From the NCBI RefSeq assembly GCF_020781835.1, contig NZ_JAJGNJ010000001.1, positions 124,001 to 188,000 on the forward strand: a stretch of 64,000 nucleotides of DNA, written 5' to 3'. The position numbers and the translations under genes were made by a program. How positions within the stretch are numbered: the stretch's first letter is position 1; each line of letters starts with the position of its first letter. This stretch comes from Microbacterium testaceum. GTDB lineage: Bacteria > Actinomycetota > Actinomycetes > Actinomycetales > Microbacteriaceae. Positions 1 to 9,038 of the stretch are shown piece by piece. A model generated the notes under the pieces. It did not search any database, was not told the origin of the DNA, and saw only the letters and a list, made by a program, of their open reading frames with translations.

Positions 1-492
1 CTCGGCGGGGATGTCGTCGGGCACGGGCACGACGCTGCGCTCGTGGACGACGACCCGCTCGGCGAAGCTCGACGCCCCGAGCAGGTGGTGCACGGGGCCG
101 TCGGTGTCGCGCATGCGCGTCGTGCCGTCGAGCAGACCGCCGGACTGCGCCTGGATCGCACCCATCTCGCACATGATCGGGGCGCCGACGATGCATTGAC
201 GGCATCGCCCGCAGTTCGGGCGCCAGAGCAGCGCGACCCGGTCACCGACGCGGATCGCGCCGCTCGTCCGCTCACCGACCGCCCGCACGCGTCCCGCACC
301 CTCGTGCCCCGGCACCACAGGGAGGGGGCACCGTAGCTCTCCTCGGAGATAGTGCAGGTCGGAGTGACACACTCCGGCGGCCTCGATCTCGACGAGGATC
401 TCCTCCGGACCGGGGCCGGCGAGCTCGATCTGCTCGATCCGCGGCGCTTCGCCGACCTCCCGGAGGACGGCGGCATGGATCAGGGATGACAT
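1..492 (-). CDS. Zinc-dependent alcohol dehydrogenase, N-terminal part (runs off left edge)
   Basis: Medium-chain dehydrogenase/reductase that oxidises an alcohol or reduces an aldehyde with NAD(P). About 164 residues are visible. They show the catalytic zinc ligand in GVCHSDLH (Cys42), the PGHEGAG segment with His63, and the four-cysteine structural zinc loop (Cys94, 97, 100, 108). The nucleotide-binding half lies outside the window. The ATG at 492 follows an AAGGAG-type ribosome site and sits 16 nt after the dehydratase stop, so this is a distal gene of the pentose operon. Substrate not determined; it may reduce an aldehyde intermediate. Confidence 0.88.
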   Translation of the reverse strand, partial: MSSLIHAAVLREVGEAPRIEQIELAGPGPEEILVEIEAAGVCHSDLHYLRGELRCPLPVVPGHEGAGRVRAVGERTSGAIRVGDRVALLWRPNCGRCRQCIVGAPIMCEMGAIQAQSGGLLDGTTRMRDTDGPVHHLLGASSFAERVVVHERSVVPVPDDIPAE

Positions 493-508
493 CGGGGCTC
501 CTTCGGGG

Positions 509-2236
509 TCAGTGGGACTCGCGCATGACGGCCGGTCCGGTCGCCCCGACGAGGAAGTCGAGGTCGGCCCCGGTGTCGGCCTGACCGACGTGCGCGACGT
601 ACAGCTGCTCCCACCCGCGCCGCGGGGCGGCATAGGCCTCAGACGCCCCCGCCGCGGGTTCGCGGGCGCCCAGTTCCTCGTCCGAGACCAGCATCCGAAG
701 GCTTCGGGCCGCCACGTCGAGCTCGATCACGTCACCGTCACGCACGAGCGCGAGGGGACCCCCGGCCGCGGCTTCGGGGGCCACGTGCAGCACGACGGTG
801 CCGTACGCGGTCCCGCTCATGCGTCCGTCGCAGATGCGGACCATGTCGCGCACCCCGCGCTCGAGGAGCTTCCGCGGAAGCGGCATGTTCGCCACCTCGG
901 GCATGCCGGGGTAGCCCCGCGGCCCGCACCCGCGCAGCACGAGCACGGAGTTCTCGTCGACGACGAGATCGGGGTCGTCGATGCGTGCACGCATGTCCTC
1001 GACGGAGTCGAACACGACGGCGGGACCGCGGTGACGCAGCAGGGCGGGGGTGGCCGCGGCGGGCTTGATGATCGCGCCCGATGGCGCGAGGTTCCCGCGC
1101 AGCACGACGATCCCGGCATCCGGGAGAAGGGGTGCGTCCGCGGTGCGGATGACGCTGCGGTCCCAGACCTCGTGCGCGTCGAGCTCGTCGACGAACGGGC
1201 GGCCGGCGACGGTGATCGCGGTGGGGTCGAGCCGATCCCGCACCTCCCGCAGGACCGCGAGGTAGCCGCCGGCGCGGAACAGGTCCTCCATGAGGTACGT
1301 GCCCGCGGGCTGCAGGTTCACCAAGAGGGGCACACCCTCACCGATCGCGTCGAAGTCGTCGAGGGTCAGGTCGACGCCGAGGCGCCCGGCGATGGCGAGC
1401 AGGTGGACGACGGCGTTGGTCGACCCGCCGATCGCGGCGAGCGCGACGATCGCGTTGTGGAACGAGGCCTTCGTCATGACATCCGCGGGGGTCAGTCCCT
1501 CGCGCGCGAGCTCGACGATGCGCCGACCGGTCGCGTGCGCGTACTCCAGCAGGCGACTGTCGGGCGCCGGGATGCCGGCGATCCCGGGCAGCGTCATGCC
1601 GAGGGCCTCGGCCATGAACGCCATCGTCGAGGCGGTGCCCATCGTGTTGCAGTGACCGCGGCTGCGGATCATCGACGACTCCGTCGAGCGGAAGACGTCG
1701 CCCGCCAGACCGCCCGCGCGCACCTCCTCGCTGAGCTTCCACACGTCGGTGCCGCAGCCGAGGGGCGCACCTCGGAACGTGCCGTTGAGCATCGGTCCGC
1801 CGGGGACGACGATCGCCGGGATGCCGACCGACGAGGCCGCCATGAGGAGCGCGGGGATCGTCTTGTCGCACCCGCCGAGGAGGACCACCGCGTCGACGGG
1901 GTTGGCGCGGAGGAGCTCCTCGGCGGCCATCGCGGCCATGTTGCGCCACAGCATCGCGGTCGTGCGGACGGTCGTCTCGCCGATCGACACCATCGGCAGG
2001 TTGTAGGGGATGCCGCCGGCCTCGTACACGCCGTTCTTGACGCTCTGCGCGACCTCGTCGAGGTGAGCGTTGCACGGCGTCAACTCCGACGCGGTGTTGG
2101 CGATCGCGATGTTCGGACGTCCGTCGAAGGCGTGGTCCGGCACCCCGCGCCGCATCCATGCGCGGTGGAGATAGGCGTTGCGGTCATCGCCGCCGTAGAA
2201 CTGGGCGCTGCGCATGCCGCCCTCGGGGTCGGTCAT
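509..2236 (-). CDS. IlvD/Edd-family sugar-acid dehydratase
   Basis: Iron-sulfur dehydratase of 575 aa. The three cysteines expected to hold the cluster are at Cys55 (TPCNAH), Cys123 (GGCDKTIPA) and Cys196 (RGHCNTMG), and the C-terminal GRMSGTAYG segment is intact. Family members act on dihydroxy-acids, including branched-chain precursors (IlvD) and aldonates such as xylonate or arabinonate. Its place after an aldehyde dehydrogenase and a xylanase favours a pentonate dehydratase giving a 2-keto-3-deoxy acid. The start overlaps the preceding stop by 4 nt (ATGA), showing translational coupling. Substrate is inferred from context. Confidence 0.9.
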   Translation of the reverse strand: MTDPEGGMRSAQFYGGDDRNAYLHRAWMRRGVPDHAFDGRPNIAIANTASELTPCNAHLDEVAQSVKNGVYEAGGIPYNLPMVSIGETTVRTTAMLWRNMAAMAAEELLRANPVDAVVLLGGCDKTIPALLMAASSVGIPAIVVPGGPMLNGTFRGAPLGCGTDVWKLSEEVRAGGLAGDVFRSTESSMIRSRGHCNTMGTASTMAFMAEALGMTLPGIAGIPAPDSRLLEYAHATGRRIVELAREGLTPADVMTKASFHNAIVALAAIGGSTNAVVHLLAIAGRLGVDLTLDDFDAIGEGVPLLVNLQPAGTYLMEDLFRAGGYLAVLREVRDRLDPTAITVAGRPFVDELDAHEVWDRSVIRTADAPLLPDAGIVVLRGNLAPSGAIIKPAAATPALLRHRGPAVVFDSVEDMRARIDDPDLVVDENSVLVLRGCGPRGYPGMPEVANMPLPRKLLERGVRDMVRICDGRMSGTAYGTVVLHVAPEAAAGGPLALVRDGDVIELDVAARSLRMLVSDEELGAREPAAGASEAYAAPRRGWEQLYVAHVGQADTGADLDFLVGATGPAVMRESH

Positions 2237-3720
2237 GTCGTTCCTCTCTTCGGCGACGGCAGCACGAGCTCGCCGTCGCGGCGGTGCGGGATACCCGCGA
2301 GAGCCTCATCGCGCAGGTCGGCGGGAAGTGCCTCCTCCGGTGCCTGCTGGTACGCCACGGGACGCAGGAACCGGCGGATCGAGGTGGCGCCCACCGAGGT
2401 GAACGCGCTCGTGGTCGCGGGCCACGGGCCCCCGTGGTGCTGGCTCCAGGTGACCGCGACGCCCGTGGGCCAGCCGTCGAACACGACGCGCCCGACTCGC
2501 TCCTCCAGGGCCGCGACGACCGCGCCGATCGCCTCGCCCGGCTGTGCGTGCAGCGAGCCGGTGAGAGATCCGCCGACCAGCGCGAGAGCGGCGACGACCT
2601 CGTCGATCGTGTCGTACTCCACGAGTACCGTGACGGGGCCGAAGCATTCCTCCAGGAGCGCGTCGGACCGCTCGCGGAACGTGCCGATGTCGGTCGCGAC
2701 GACGACCGCGCTCACCGGAGTGGACTGTTCCGACGTGCGTCCCGCGACGACACGCGCAGCGCCCTCCTCGCGGAGGCGTTCCACGCCGGGCACGAACGCC
2801 TCGGCGATGCGATCGGTCAACAGGGTGAAGGCGGGCCGCTCAGCGACGCGCTCACGCAGGCGCGGGTCGTCCGCGGTTCCCCGTGGCACGAAGACCAGTC
2901 CCGGCTTGGTGCAGAACTGTCCGCCGCCGAGGGTGAAGGAGGCGACGAGCCCGTCGATGATCGCGTCGCCCCGCGCCGCGATGGCGCCGGGGGTGACGAC
3001 GACCGGGTTGGTGCTCCCGAGCTCGCCGTAGAACGGGATCGGGTCGGGACGCCGGGCGATCTCGTCCATCAGGCCTTGCGCTCCCGCGAGCGACCCGGTG
3101 AAGGCCGCGGCGCGGACGACCGGTGCCCGCACGAGATCCAGGCCCGCCTGGCGACCCTCGACGAGACCGAAAGCTCCCGCCGGCGCGTCCGCGGCGGCGA
3201 GCGCGTCGGTCACGATCCGCGCGGTCGCGCGCGACAGCTCCGGGTGCCCGGAGTGGGCCTTCACCACGACGGGACATCCCGCCGCCAGGGCGGCGGCGGT
3301 GTCGCCGCCGGCGACCGAGAACGCGAAGGGGAAATTCGACGCCGAGAAGACGGCGACAGTGCCGAGCGGTCGCAGCAGGCGACGCAACTCCGGACGCGGC
3401 GGAAGGGCGGCGAGGTCGGCGGCATCGACGATGGCCTCGAGGTACGAGCCCTCCTCGATCACTCCGGCGAACAGGCGCAGCTGCCCGGTCGTGCGGGCGA
3501 CCTCTCCGCGCAAGCGCTCAGCACCCAGGTGCGTCTCGTGGTCGGCGATCTCGACGAGCGCGTCGGCGTCGGCATCCATCTCGTCCGCGATGGCGCGCAG
3601 CCACCCGGCCCGGACCTCGCGGCTCGCCGCGCGCAAGGCCGGGGCCGCGTCGGCGGCGAGGGCGACGATGTCGCTCACCCCGCCGCCGACGCGTGCGAGT
3701 TCGGCCGCCTCACCGCGCAT
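2233..3720 (-). CDS. Aldehyde dehydrogenase, alpha-ketoglutaric semialdehyde type
   Basis: NAD(P)-dependent aldehyde dehydrogenase of 495 aa from the chosen ATG. Visible catalytic residues are Asn129 (SASNFPF), Lys154 (VVVKAHSG), Glu233 (GELGSTNP) and the nucleophile Cys270 (GGGQFCTKPG). The GGGQFCTKPG and ELGSTNP wording is typical of 2,5-dioxopentanoate (ketoglutarate semialdehyde) dehydrogenases, the last step of oxidative pentose or hexarate breakdown. The ATG at 3720 overlaps the xylanase stop by 11 nt; an ATG at 3753 would add 11 residues. The N-terminus is slightly short for the family, so the start is uncertain. Confidence 0.88.
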   Translation of the reverse strand: MRGEAAELARVGGGVSDIVALAADAAPALRAASREVRAGWLRAIADEMDADADALVEIADHETHLGAERLRGEVARTTGQLRLFAGVIEEGSYLEAIVDAADLAALPPRPELRRLLRPLGTVAVFSASNFPFAFSVAGGDTAAALAAGCPVVVKAHSGHPELSRATARIVTDALAAADAPAGAFGLVEGRQAGLDLVRAPVVRAAAFTGSLAGAQGLMDEIARRPDPIPFYGELGSTNPVVVTPGAIAARGDAIIDGLVASFTLGGGQFCTKPGLVFVPRGTADDPRLRERVAERPAFTLLTDRIAEAFVPGVERLREEGAARVVAGRTSEQSTPVSAVVVATDIGTFRERSDALLEECFGPVTVLVEYDTIDEVVAALALVGGSLTGSLHAQPGEAIGAVVAALEERVGRVVFDGWPTGVAVTWSQHHGGPWPATTSAFTSVGATSIRRFLRPVAYQQAPEEALPADLRDEALAGIPHRRDGELVLPSPKRGTT

Positions 3721-4981
3721 CGGGGTCCACCACGATCTCGACCGGGGTGGCATTCGTCAGCTCGACGACAGCGGATGCCGCGCCGCTGTCGACGCGATAC
3801 CGGCCCGCGAACCCGTCGATCGCGACGATGCCGTCGGCGTCGGCGGTCAGGTCGGTCGGACCCACCCACCACTCGCCGCGGATGAGCGAATGCAGCGCGT
3901 CGTACGCGGGCTTGCGGGTGCCGTCGGCGCGGAGCAGCCCGGCCGGTGCACCCAGCCATGCCCCGTGATCGGTGATACCCCAGTACGTGAGCGACTCGAC
4001 CGCCGGGTGCGCGAGCACCGTGCGGTAGTGGCGCACGATCTCGTCGGCCTGCCGCGCCTCCCCCTCGGGGGTGCTCGGCCACTCGTCGACGAAGTAGTCG
4101 TTGAGGTCGACGATCTCCGGGGGCATGATCTCGCCCGAGAGCAGCGTGGTCTCGGTCATCTGCAGCGGCAGGCCGAAGGCCGCGAAGCGCTCCAGGATCT
4201 GTGCGATCTGGTCCTCGCCGCGGAAACCCTGGTGCATGTGGGTCTGCACCCCGAGCGCATCGATCTGGATGCCGGCATCCAGGCAGTCCGCGATGAGGCG
4301 CTCGTAGTCCGCCGACAGATCGAAGTCGTTGAGCACGAGGCGGGCATCGGGGTTCGCCTCACGGGCGGACTCGAACGCCAGCTTCACCATCTCGACGCGT
4401 CCCTTGGACTGCGCCAGGCGCGTCACGGCGTTCTCCTCGGCAGTGAACACGGGCAGGATCACCGCTTCGTTGATGGCATCCCACAGGTCGATCACCCCGG
4501 CGAAGTCCGCCACCGTGGTGCGCACGCGATCGCGCAGGACGTCCTCGACCTCGGTGTCGCTGAGATCGAGCAGCCACGACGGCGTGAGGGTGTGCCAGAC
4601 CAGGGGGTGGCCCTTGATCTGAACGTCGCGCGCGGCGAACCACTCGGCGGTCCGCTTCAGGCGGACCTCGTCGGTCTGACCGCGGCGGGGCTCATAGCCG
4701 CGCCAGTAGAAGGGCAGCGTGACCGCGTTGAAGAGCTCGAGGTAGTCGGCGGCGAGCCGCTCGGGATCGAGGGCGAGGGCACCGCCGAAGTGCTCGAGCT
4801 CGCGCGCGCCCTCGATGTCGGGCGCACCGGCGATCCACTCGATGAAGTCGAACCCGATGTTGCCGAACCCGAACGCGTGCGCGGTCTGCTCGATCCGGGC
4901 GGACACCCCCGCCAGGGGGCGGCCCGCCGGATCGACCAGCCGCACGCGTCCGCCCACACGGCGTTGAGCCAGATCAGACAT
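3710..4981 (-). CDS. GH10 endo-1,4-beta-xylanase, no signal peptide
   Basis: Glycoside hydrolase family 10 enzyme, 423 aa. The acid/base Glu172 lies in WDAINE and the nucleophile Glu277 in QMTETT; KGHPLVWH and LNDFD are also family signatures. About 40 residues precede the barrel, and roughly the last 35 residues (after residue 390) form a small beta-rich tail. There is no signal peptide, so it probably cleaves imported xylo-oligosaccharides in the cytoplasm, matching the ABC importer upstream. The ATG at 4981 has GAGGGGAG upstream and overlaps the tautomerase stop by 8 nt; a GTG at 5005 is the alternative start. Confidence 0.92.
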   Translation of the reverse strand: MSDLAQRRVGGRVRLVDPAGRPLAGVSARIEQTAHAFGFGNIGFDFIEWIAGAPDIEGARELEHFGGALALDPERLAADYLELFNAVTLPFYWRGYEPRRGQTDEVRLKRTAEWFAARDVQIKGHPLVWHTLTPSWLLDLSDTEVEDVLRDRVRTTVADFAGVIDLWDAINEAVILPVFTAEENAVTRLAQSKGRVEMVKLAFESAREANPDARLVLNDFDLSADYERLIADCLDAGIQIDALGVQTHMHQGFRGEDQIAQILERFAAFGLPLQMTETTLLSGEIMPPEIVDLNDYFVDEWPSTPEGEARQADEIVRHYRTVLAHPAVESLTYWGITDHGAWLGAPAGLLRADGTRKPAYDALHSLIRGEWWVGPTDLTADADGIVAIDGFAGRYRVDSGAASAVVELTNATPVEIVVDPDAR

Positions 4982-5354
4982 CGGCGGTCGACTCCCCTCG
5001 CGCACCCGGGTACCAGTCCTGGATGGTGTTCTCGGTCACGGCGATGAAGACGTCGTCGGGGCGCACGCCCTCCGCCTCGAGGCGCCGCGCGACGGCACGG
5101 AAAGCGCGCGCCTTGGTCTCGTCGTCGTACATGCGCACCATCAGGATGCGGACGTACAGCACGTCGCGACGCTCACCACCCAGATAGTGCGGATCGGCGA
5201 TGATGTGGTCGGCCGGGAGCGGGTGAATGACCTGGAAACGGTCCTCGATGTCCATGCCCAGACCCTCGGCGAGACCCTGGTGCACCGCCTCGGCATAGGC
5301 CAGGCGCTGCGCGACGGGGACGGTCTCGGCGACTTCGATCGTGATGAGGGGCAT
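4974..5354 (-). CDS. Tautomerase-superfamily protein (MSAD-like)
   Basis: Small protein of 126 aa beginning Met-Pro-Leu. After Met removal, Pro1 would be the catalytic N-terminal proline of the tautomerase superfamily. Length and layout (PLITIEV strand, DRFQVIHPLP, later VAVTEN-type segment) resemble malonate-semialdehyde-decarboxylase/Tautomerase_2 proteins rather than the 62-residue 4-oxalocrotonate type. The start is fixed by a TGATG overlap with the oxidoreductase upstream, which also preserves Pro1. In this operon it may act on an oxo-acid or semialdehyde intermediate or do a lactone/enol step; this is inference. Confidence 0.82.
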   Translation of the reverse strand: MPLITIEVAETVPVAQRLAYAEAVHQGLAEGLGMDIEDRFQVIHPLPADHIIADPHYLGGERRDVLYVRILMVRMYDDETKARAFRAVARRLEAEGVRPDDVFIAVTENTIQDWYPGARGESTADV

Positions 5355-6427
5355 CAGGCCCATACCTCCTTGGTGACGCGCACGTCGGCGCGGTTGCGGG
5401 CGGACTCCTCGATGGCGAGTCCGAGCAGATGGTCCTGGCACGCGTCGGCCAGGGAGTAGGGGCCCTCGGCCTCGTCGCGCGCCCAGCGCCCGGTGAGTTC
5501 GAGGAATGAGGCGACGGCGATGTCGTCCTCCGACAGGCGTGTGCCCGCCCAGGGGTTCCGATAGACGATGCGCCCCTCGAAGGCGGCCGAGACGACCTCG
5601 TTGCCCTCCAGGTTCATGTCCACCCCGGTGCGGCGATACGTGATGGGGGAGGTCAGCACACCCTCGCCCGACAGGCGCGTGACGGCGTCGTCGACGATCT
5701 CGCCGAGCGACCCGCGCACCACGAGGCGACGGGCGAGCAGGGGGTTCCACCACTGGTTGTCGACGAAGTCGTACAGGCCCATGCGGCCGTCGCCGAAGTC
5801 GATCGTGCCGATCGTCGTGGTGCGCGGCTGCGGCTGCGGGTTCTCCACCCAGCCGTCGAAGGTCAGCGGGTCCACGAGCGGCGCCGTGAACGTCCGCGCC
5901 GAGACGACGGCATCCGCCATTCCCGCGCCGAGGTAGGACCGCATGATCGACGTCGCGTGGTACAGGTGCGTCGAGGCCACCTCGACCGCCGTCGGCTGGC
6001 CGATGGCCCCCGACCGCACGACCTCGAGCCGCGCCGCGTGACCCGGCATGAGCATGTACTGCTCGGCGACCTGGACGCGTCCGGAGGCACCGACCGCCGA
6101 CCACAGCTCGCGCAGGCCGTCGGCCGTCGGGGCCGGCGGGGTCTCGGCCAGAACTTTCACCCCGTGCTCGACGAGCTCGGTCACGACACCGGGCATCGAG
6201 GGCCACGACACCGAGGCGATGACGAAGTCGGGTTTCAGCGCGACGACCTCCTCGATCGTGCGGACGACGGGGATCCCCCAACGCTGGGCCATGCGCTCGG
6301 CGGCCTCGTCACTGCGGGCGAGGACGCCGACGGCCTCCAGCCGGTCGGGTGCGGCCGCGGCCATGCGGATGTGGAAGTCGGATCGCCAGCCGGTACCGAC
6401 GACGGCGAAGGTCAAAGGAGTGCTCAA
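5354..6427 (-). CDS. Gfo/Idh/MocA-family oxidoreductase with atypical active-site motif
   Basis: NAD(P)-dependent sugar or cyclitol dehydrogenase family, 357 aa. The N-terminal Rossmann fold has the glycine motif VVGTGWRSDFH at residues 9-19, followed by the mixed alpha/beta C-terminal domain. The family's usual Glu-Lys-Pro near residue 115 reads ETP here (VKVLAETPPAP), so the normally conserved lysine is missing. It could be a divergent dehydrogenase or have another chemistry. It lies between the SDR gene and the tautomerase in the same operon and ends in a TGATG overlap with the tautomerase. Candidate sugar 1-dehydrogenase of the pathway. Confidence 0.85.
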   Translation of the reverse strand: MSTPLTFAVVGTGWRSDFHIRMAAAAPDRLEAVGVLARSDEAAERMAQRWGIPVVRTIEEVVALKPDFVIASVSWPSMPGVVTELVEHGVKVLAETPPAPTADGLRELWSAVGASGRVQVAEQYMLMPGHAARLEVVRSGAIGQPTAVEVASTHLYHATSIMRSYLGAGMADAVVSARTFTAPLVDPLTFDGWVENPQPQPRTTTIGTIDFGDGRMGLYDFVDNQWWNPLLARRLVVRGSLGEIVDDAVTRLSGEGVLTSPITYRRTGVDMNLEGNEVVSAAFEGRIVYRNPWAGTRLSEDDIAVASFLELTGRWARDEAEGPYSLADACQDHLLGLAIEESARNRADVRVTKEVWA

Positions 6428-6476
6428 GAGAGGGTCTTTCTTCTCGGGGGATGGAGGGGAAGGCCGGGGGCCACGG

Positions 6477-7226
6477 TCAGACCTGGCTCATGCCGCCGTC
6501 GACGACGAGATCGACGCCGGCCACGAAACTGGATTCGGCGCTGGACAGGAACGCCACCGCGGCGGCGACCTCCTCGGGCCGACCGATCCGGCGCAGCGGG
6601 ACCATGTCGGCCACCGCTGCAGCCACCGCCTCCGAGCCACCGGTGAACTGGTCGAAGCCCGCCGTCGCCGTCGGGCCGGGACTGACCGCGTTGGCCCGGA
6701 TGCCGCGCTCGCCCAGCTCTGCCGTCAGCGTGCGGGCGAGCGAGCGGACCGCGGCCTTGGTGGCGTTGTAGACCGCGTGACCCGGGCCGCCGTTGGACCC
6801 GGCGATCGAGGAGACCAGCACGATCCGGCCGTGGTCGTTGAGCAGGGGCACGAACCGTTGCACCGTGAAGAACGTCCCGCGGAAATTCAGATCGCTCACG
6901 TGATCGAAGGCCTCGGCATCCGTCTCCGCAACGGGGGTCGACGCGACATCGCGGCCCGCGTTGGCGACGAGCACGTCGACCCCGCGGCCCACCGCGCGCA
7001 CTTCGGCCGCGAGTTCGTCGAGCCCGTCGAGGCTGGCGGCATCCGCCTGCAGGACGCGAACCCGGTCGCCCCACGCCGCACGTGCGTCGGCGATACGGGC
7101 GGCGGTCAGGCCCGTCGTTAGCACATCCGCCCCCTCCTCGAGGAAACGTTCCACGACGGCGCGCCCGATGCCCGAGGTGCCGGCCGTGACGACGGCGAAC
7201 TGTCCGGCGAGCAGACTGCGGGTCAC
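6477..7226 (-). CDS. SDR-family oxidoreductase
   Basis: Short-chain dehydrogenase, 249 aa. The cofactor motif is TAGTSGIG near residue 14. NAG appears as VANAGRD, the catalytic serine is in VSSIAGS, and the YNATK pair provides Tyr and Lys. The C-terminal VDGGMSQV is a typical SDR ending. The GTG start at 7226 overlaps the permease stop as GTGA. As the first catabolic gene after the importer, it could oxidise a pentose or oligosaccharide-derived sugar at C1; substrate unknown. Confidence 0.9.
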   Translation of the reverse strand: MTRSLLAGQFAVVTAGTSGIGRAVVERFLEEGADVLTTGLTAARIADARAAWGDRVRVLQADAASLDGLDELAAEVRAVGRGVDVLVANAGRDVASTPVAETDAEAFDHVSDLNFRGTFFTVQRFVPLLNDHGRIVLVSSIAGSNGGPGHAVYNATKAAVRSLARTLTAELGERGIRANAVSPGPTATAGFDQFTGGSEAVAAAVADMVPLRRIGRPEEVAAAVAFLSSAESSFVAGVDLVVDGGMSQV

Positions 7227-8011
7227 TTCAGCGCTCCCGCCGCGAGGCCGCGCTCGAACGAGCGCTGCAGGAGAAGGTAGGCCGCGATCACCGGCACGGC
7301 CGTGATCACCGCCGCTGCGAGCACACCGGTCTGGTCGTTGGTGTACTGGCTCATGAAGAACGTGGGCAACAGCGTCACCACCTGCTTGCTCGGATCGTTG
7401 AGCATGAGCAGAGGCAGCAGGTAGGCGTTCCAGCTGTTGATGAGGGTCAGCACCACGATGGCACCGGCGATCGGACGGGTGAGCGGGAGCACGATGTGCC
7501 AGAACACGCGGACGACGTTGGCCCCGTCGATGCGCCCCGCCTCCATGAGCTCGTTCGGGATGCCGTTGAAGAAGCTCCGGGCCAGAAGCACGGTGAAGGG
7601 CACCTGCAGGGCCGCCAGCGGCAGGATCACCGCGATGAGTTCGTTGTACATGTCGAAGGTCGACGCCGTGACGAACAACGGTGTCAGCAGCACCGCCTCG
7701 GGCATCGTCAGCGCAACCAGCAGCAGCCAGAACCAGATCTCCTTGCCCGCGATGCGCAGCTTGGCGAAACCGAAGGCCGCCAGCATCGTGCACACGTAGA
7801 CCAGCGCGATCGTGGAGGCCGCGATGATGATGCTGTTCGCGAAGTACGTGTGGACGATTCCGGTGGCGAACACCTTGGCGTAGTTGCCCAGGCCCTGCCC
7901 GGCGAGCGAGCCCTGCACCATCGCGATCAGAGGGAACAGATACGGCAGGACGATGAGCGTCGCCAGGATTTGCAGGCCCCACCGTGAGGCGCGGGAACGG
8001 ACGTCGAACAC
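7223..8011 (-). CDS. Sugar ABC transporter permease (MalG type)
   Basis: Inner-membrane permease, 262 aa, with about six hydrophobic segments. The ATPase-contact loop is recognisable as ELMEAGRIDGANVVRVFWHI near residue 170, typical of the second permease of CUT1 sugar importers. The GTG start at 8011 lies 2 nt after the stop of the partner permease, with GAGGAG of that gene serving as the ribosome site. No ATPase gene is visible; CUT1 systems in actinobacteria often share one MsiK-like ATPase encoded elsewhere. Confidence 0.9.
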   Translation of the reverse strand: MFDVRSRASRWGLQILATLIVLPYLFPLIAMVQGSLAGQGLGNYAKVFATGIVHTYFANSIIIAASTIALVYVCTMLAAFGFAKLRIAGKEIWFWLLLVALTMPEAVLLTPLFVTASTFDMYNELIAVILPLAALQVPFTVLLARSFFNGIPNELMEAGRIDGANVVRVFWHIVLPLTRPIAGAIVVLTLINSWNAYLLPLLMLNDPSKQVVTLLPTFFMSQYTNDQTGVLAAAVITAVPVIAAYLLLQRSFERGLAAGALK

Positions 8012-8013
8012 GG

Positions 8014-8964
8014 TCAGCTCCTCTCGGACTGTCGATTGATCCGGTTCATCAGCAGTCCCGCCCCGATCGCCAGCACGAGCAGGGCGACCGAGATCGCGGC
8101 GGCGTAGCCGAAGTGCTTCTCCTGGACCATGGTTTGGAAGATGTAGGTGCCGAGGAACTCGGTGGCGTGGTTGGGTCCGGCCCGCGTCACGAGGTACGGC
8201 ACGTCGAAGGTCTTCAGCGCGCCGATCACACCGAGCACGGCGAGGGCGACAGCGGTGCCGCGGCACATCGGCCAGACGATCGACCAGAGGGTGCGGACGT
8301 TCCCCGAACCGTCGACGCGCGCCGCCTCGAGGATCTCGGGCTCGATCTGGCTCATCGCGGCGTAGAAGAGGATGAACGTCAGCCCCGTCCACTGCCAGAT
8401 GGTCACGAGCATGACCACGACCATCGCCGTGACGTTGCCGGCCAACCACGGCTGCGTGAGCGACCCCAGTCCGATCGTCGACAGGATGCCGTTGAACGAG
8501 CCGTTCGCGTCGAAGATCAGGCGGAAGACCGGGGCCATCGTCGCCGGAGCCAGGACGGTGGGGATGAAGATGATGACCTTGTACACCGGCGCGAGGTGGA
8601 TGCGCGAGTGCATGATCGCCGCGAAGACGAAGCCGATCACCGTCTGGGCGGTGAACGTGACGACGAAGAAGATCGCGGTGTGCCCGATGGCCCGCCAGAA
8701 GATCGGGTCGGCGAACATCGCGACGTAGTTGTCCCCGCCGACGGCTTCCGACGGGCTGAGGATGAAGCCGTTCCAGTCGAGCGTCGAGACGTAGCCGGTG
8801 TACCCGATGGAGAAGTAGATCATTCCGACGACCAGCGCGAGCGCCGGCAGGATCCAGGCGAGGCCGCCGGGGTACGGGGACCTCTGCCCGGCGCGGCGCG
8901 GAACGCGCCCCGGGCTGCGTCGTGACCGCCCCGCGGTCACGACGGTTTCGGTGAGAGTGCTCAT
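8014..8964 (-). CDS. Sugar ABC transporter permease (MalF type)
   Basis: Membrane permease of 316 aa. An N-terminal cytoplasmic arm rich in Arg and Ser (about 35 residues) is followed by six predicted helices. The EAA loop reads EILEAARVDGSGNVRTLW near residue 220. It forms a heterodimer with the downstream permease to import a carbohydrate. The ATG at 8964 has AAGGAAGAG upstream. It follows the binding-protein gene, from which it is separated by a stable hairpin that probably lowers permease expression relative to the binding protein. Confidence 0.91.
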   Translation of the reverse strand: MSTLTETVVTAGRSRRSPGRVPRRAGQRSPYPGGLAWILPALALVVGMIYFSIGYTGYVSTLDWNGFILSPSEAVGGDNYVAMFADPIFWRAIGHTAIFFVVTFTAQTVIGFVFAAIMHSRIHLAPVYKVIIFIPTVLAPATMAPVFRLIFDANGSFNGILSTIGLGSLTQPWLAGNVTAMVVVMLVTIWQWTGLTFILFYAAMSQIEPEILEAARVDGSGNVRTLWSIVWPMCRGTAVALAVLGVIGALKTFDVPYLVTRAGPNHATEFLGTYIFQTMVQEKHFGYAAAISVALLVLAIGAGLLMNRINRQSERS

Positions 8965-8990
8965 GTGCTCTTCCTTGAGTCGGGCAGGGT

Positions 8991-9024
8991 CCTTCGTGGG
9001 CGGGACAGGTCCCGCCCACGAAGG
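8991..9024 (-). promoter_or_regulatory. Stem-loop between binding-protein and permease genes
   Basis: Perfect 15-bp inverted repeat with a 4-nt loop, lying 15 nt after the binding-protein stop and 27 nt before the permease start. It has no U-tract. Such hairpins commonly protect the binding-protein mRNA or partly terminate transcription, so that binding protein exceeds permease. Confidence 0.7.
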
Positions 9025-9038
9025 GATGCGGCGCTGGG

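Noticed and set aside
512-3031. An 839-codon open frame on the plus strand
   Set aside because: Lies antisense to the dehydratase and aldehyde dehydrogenase, which have full catalytic motifs. The frame is an artefact of G+C-rich third positions and is rich in Arg, Gly and His.
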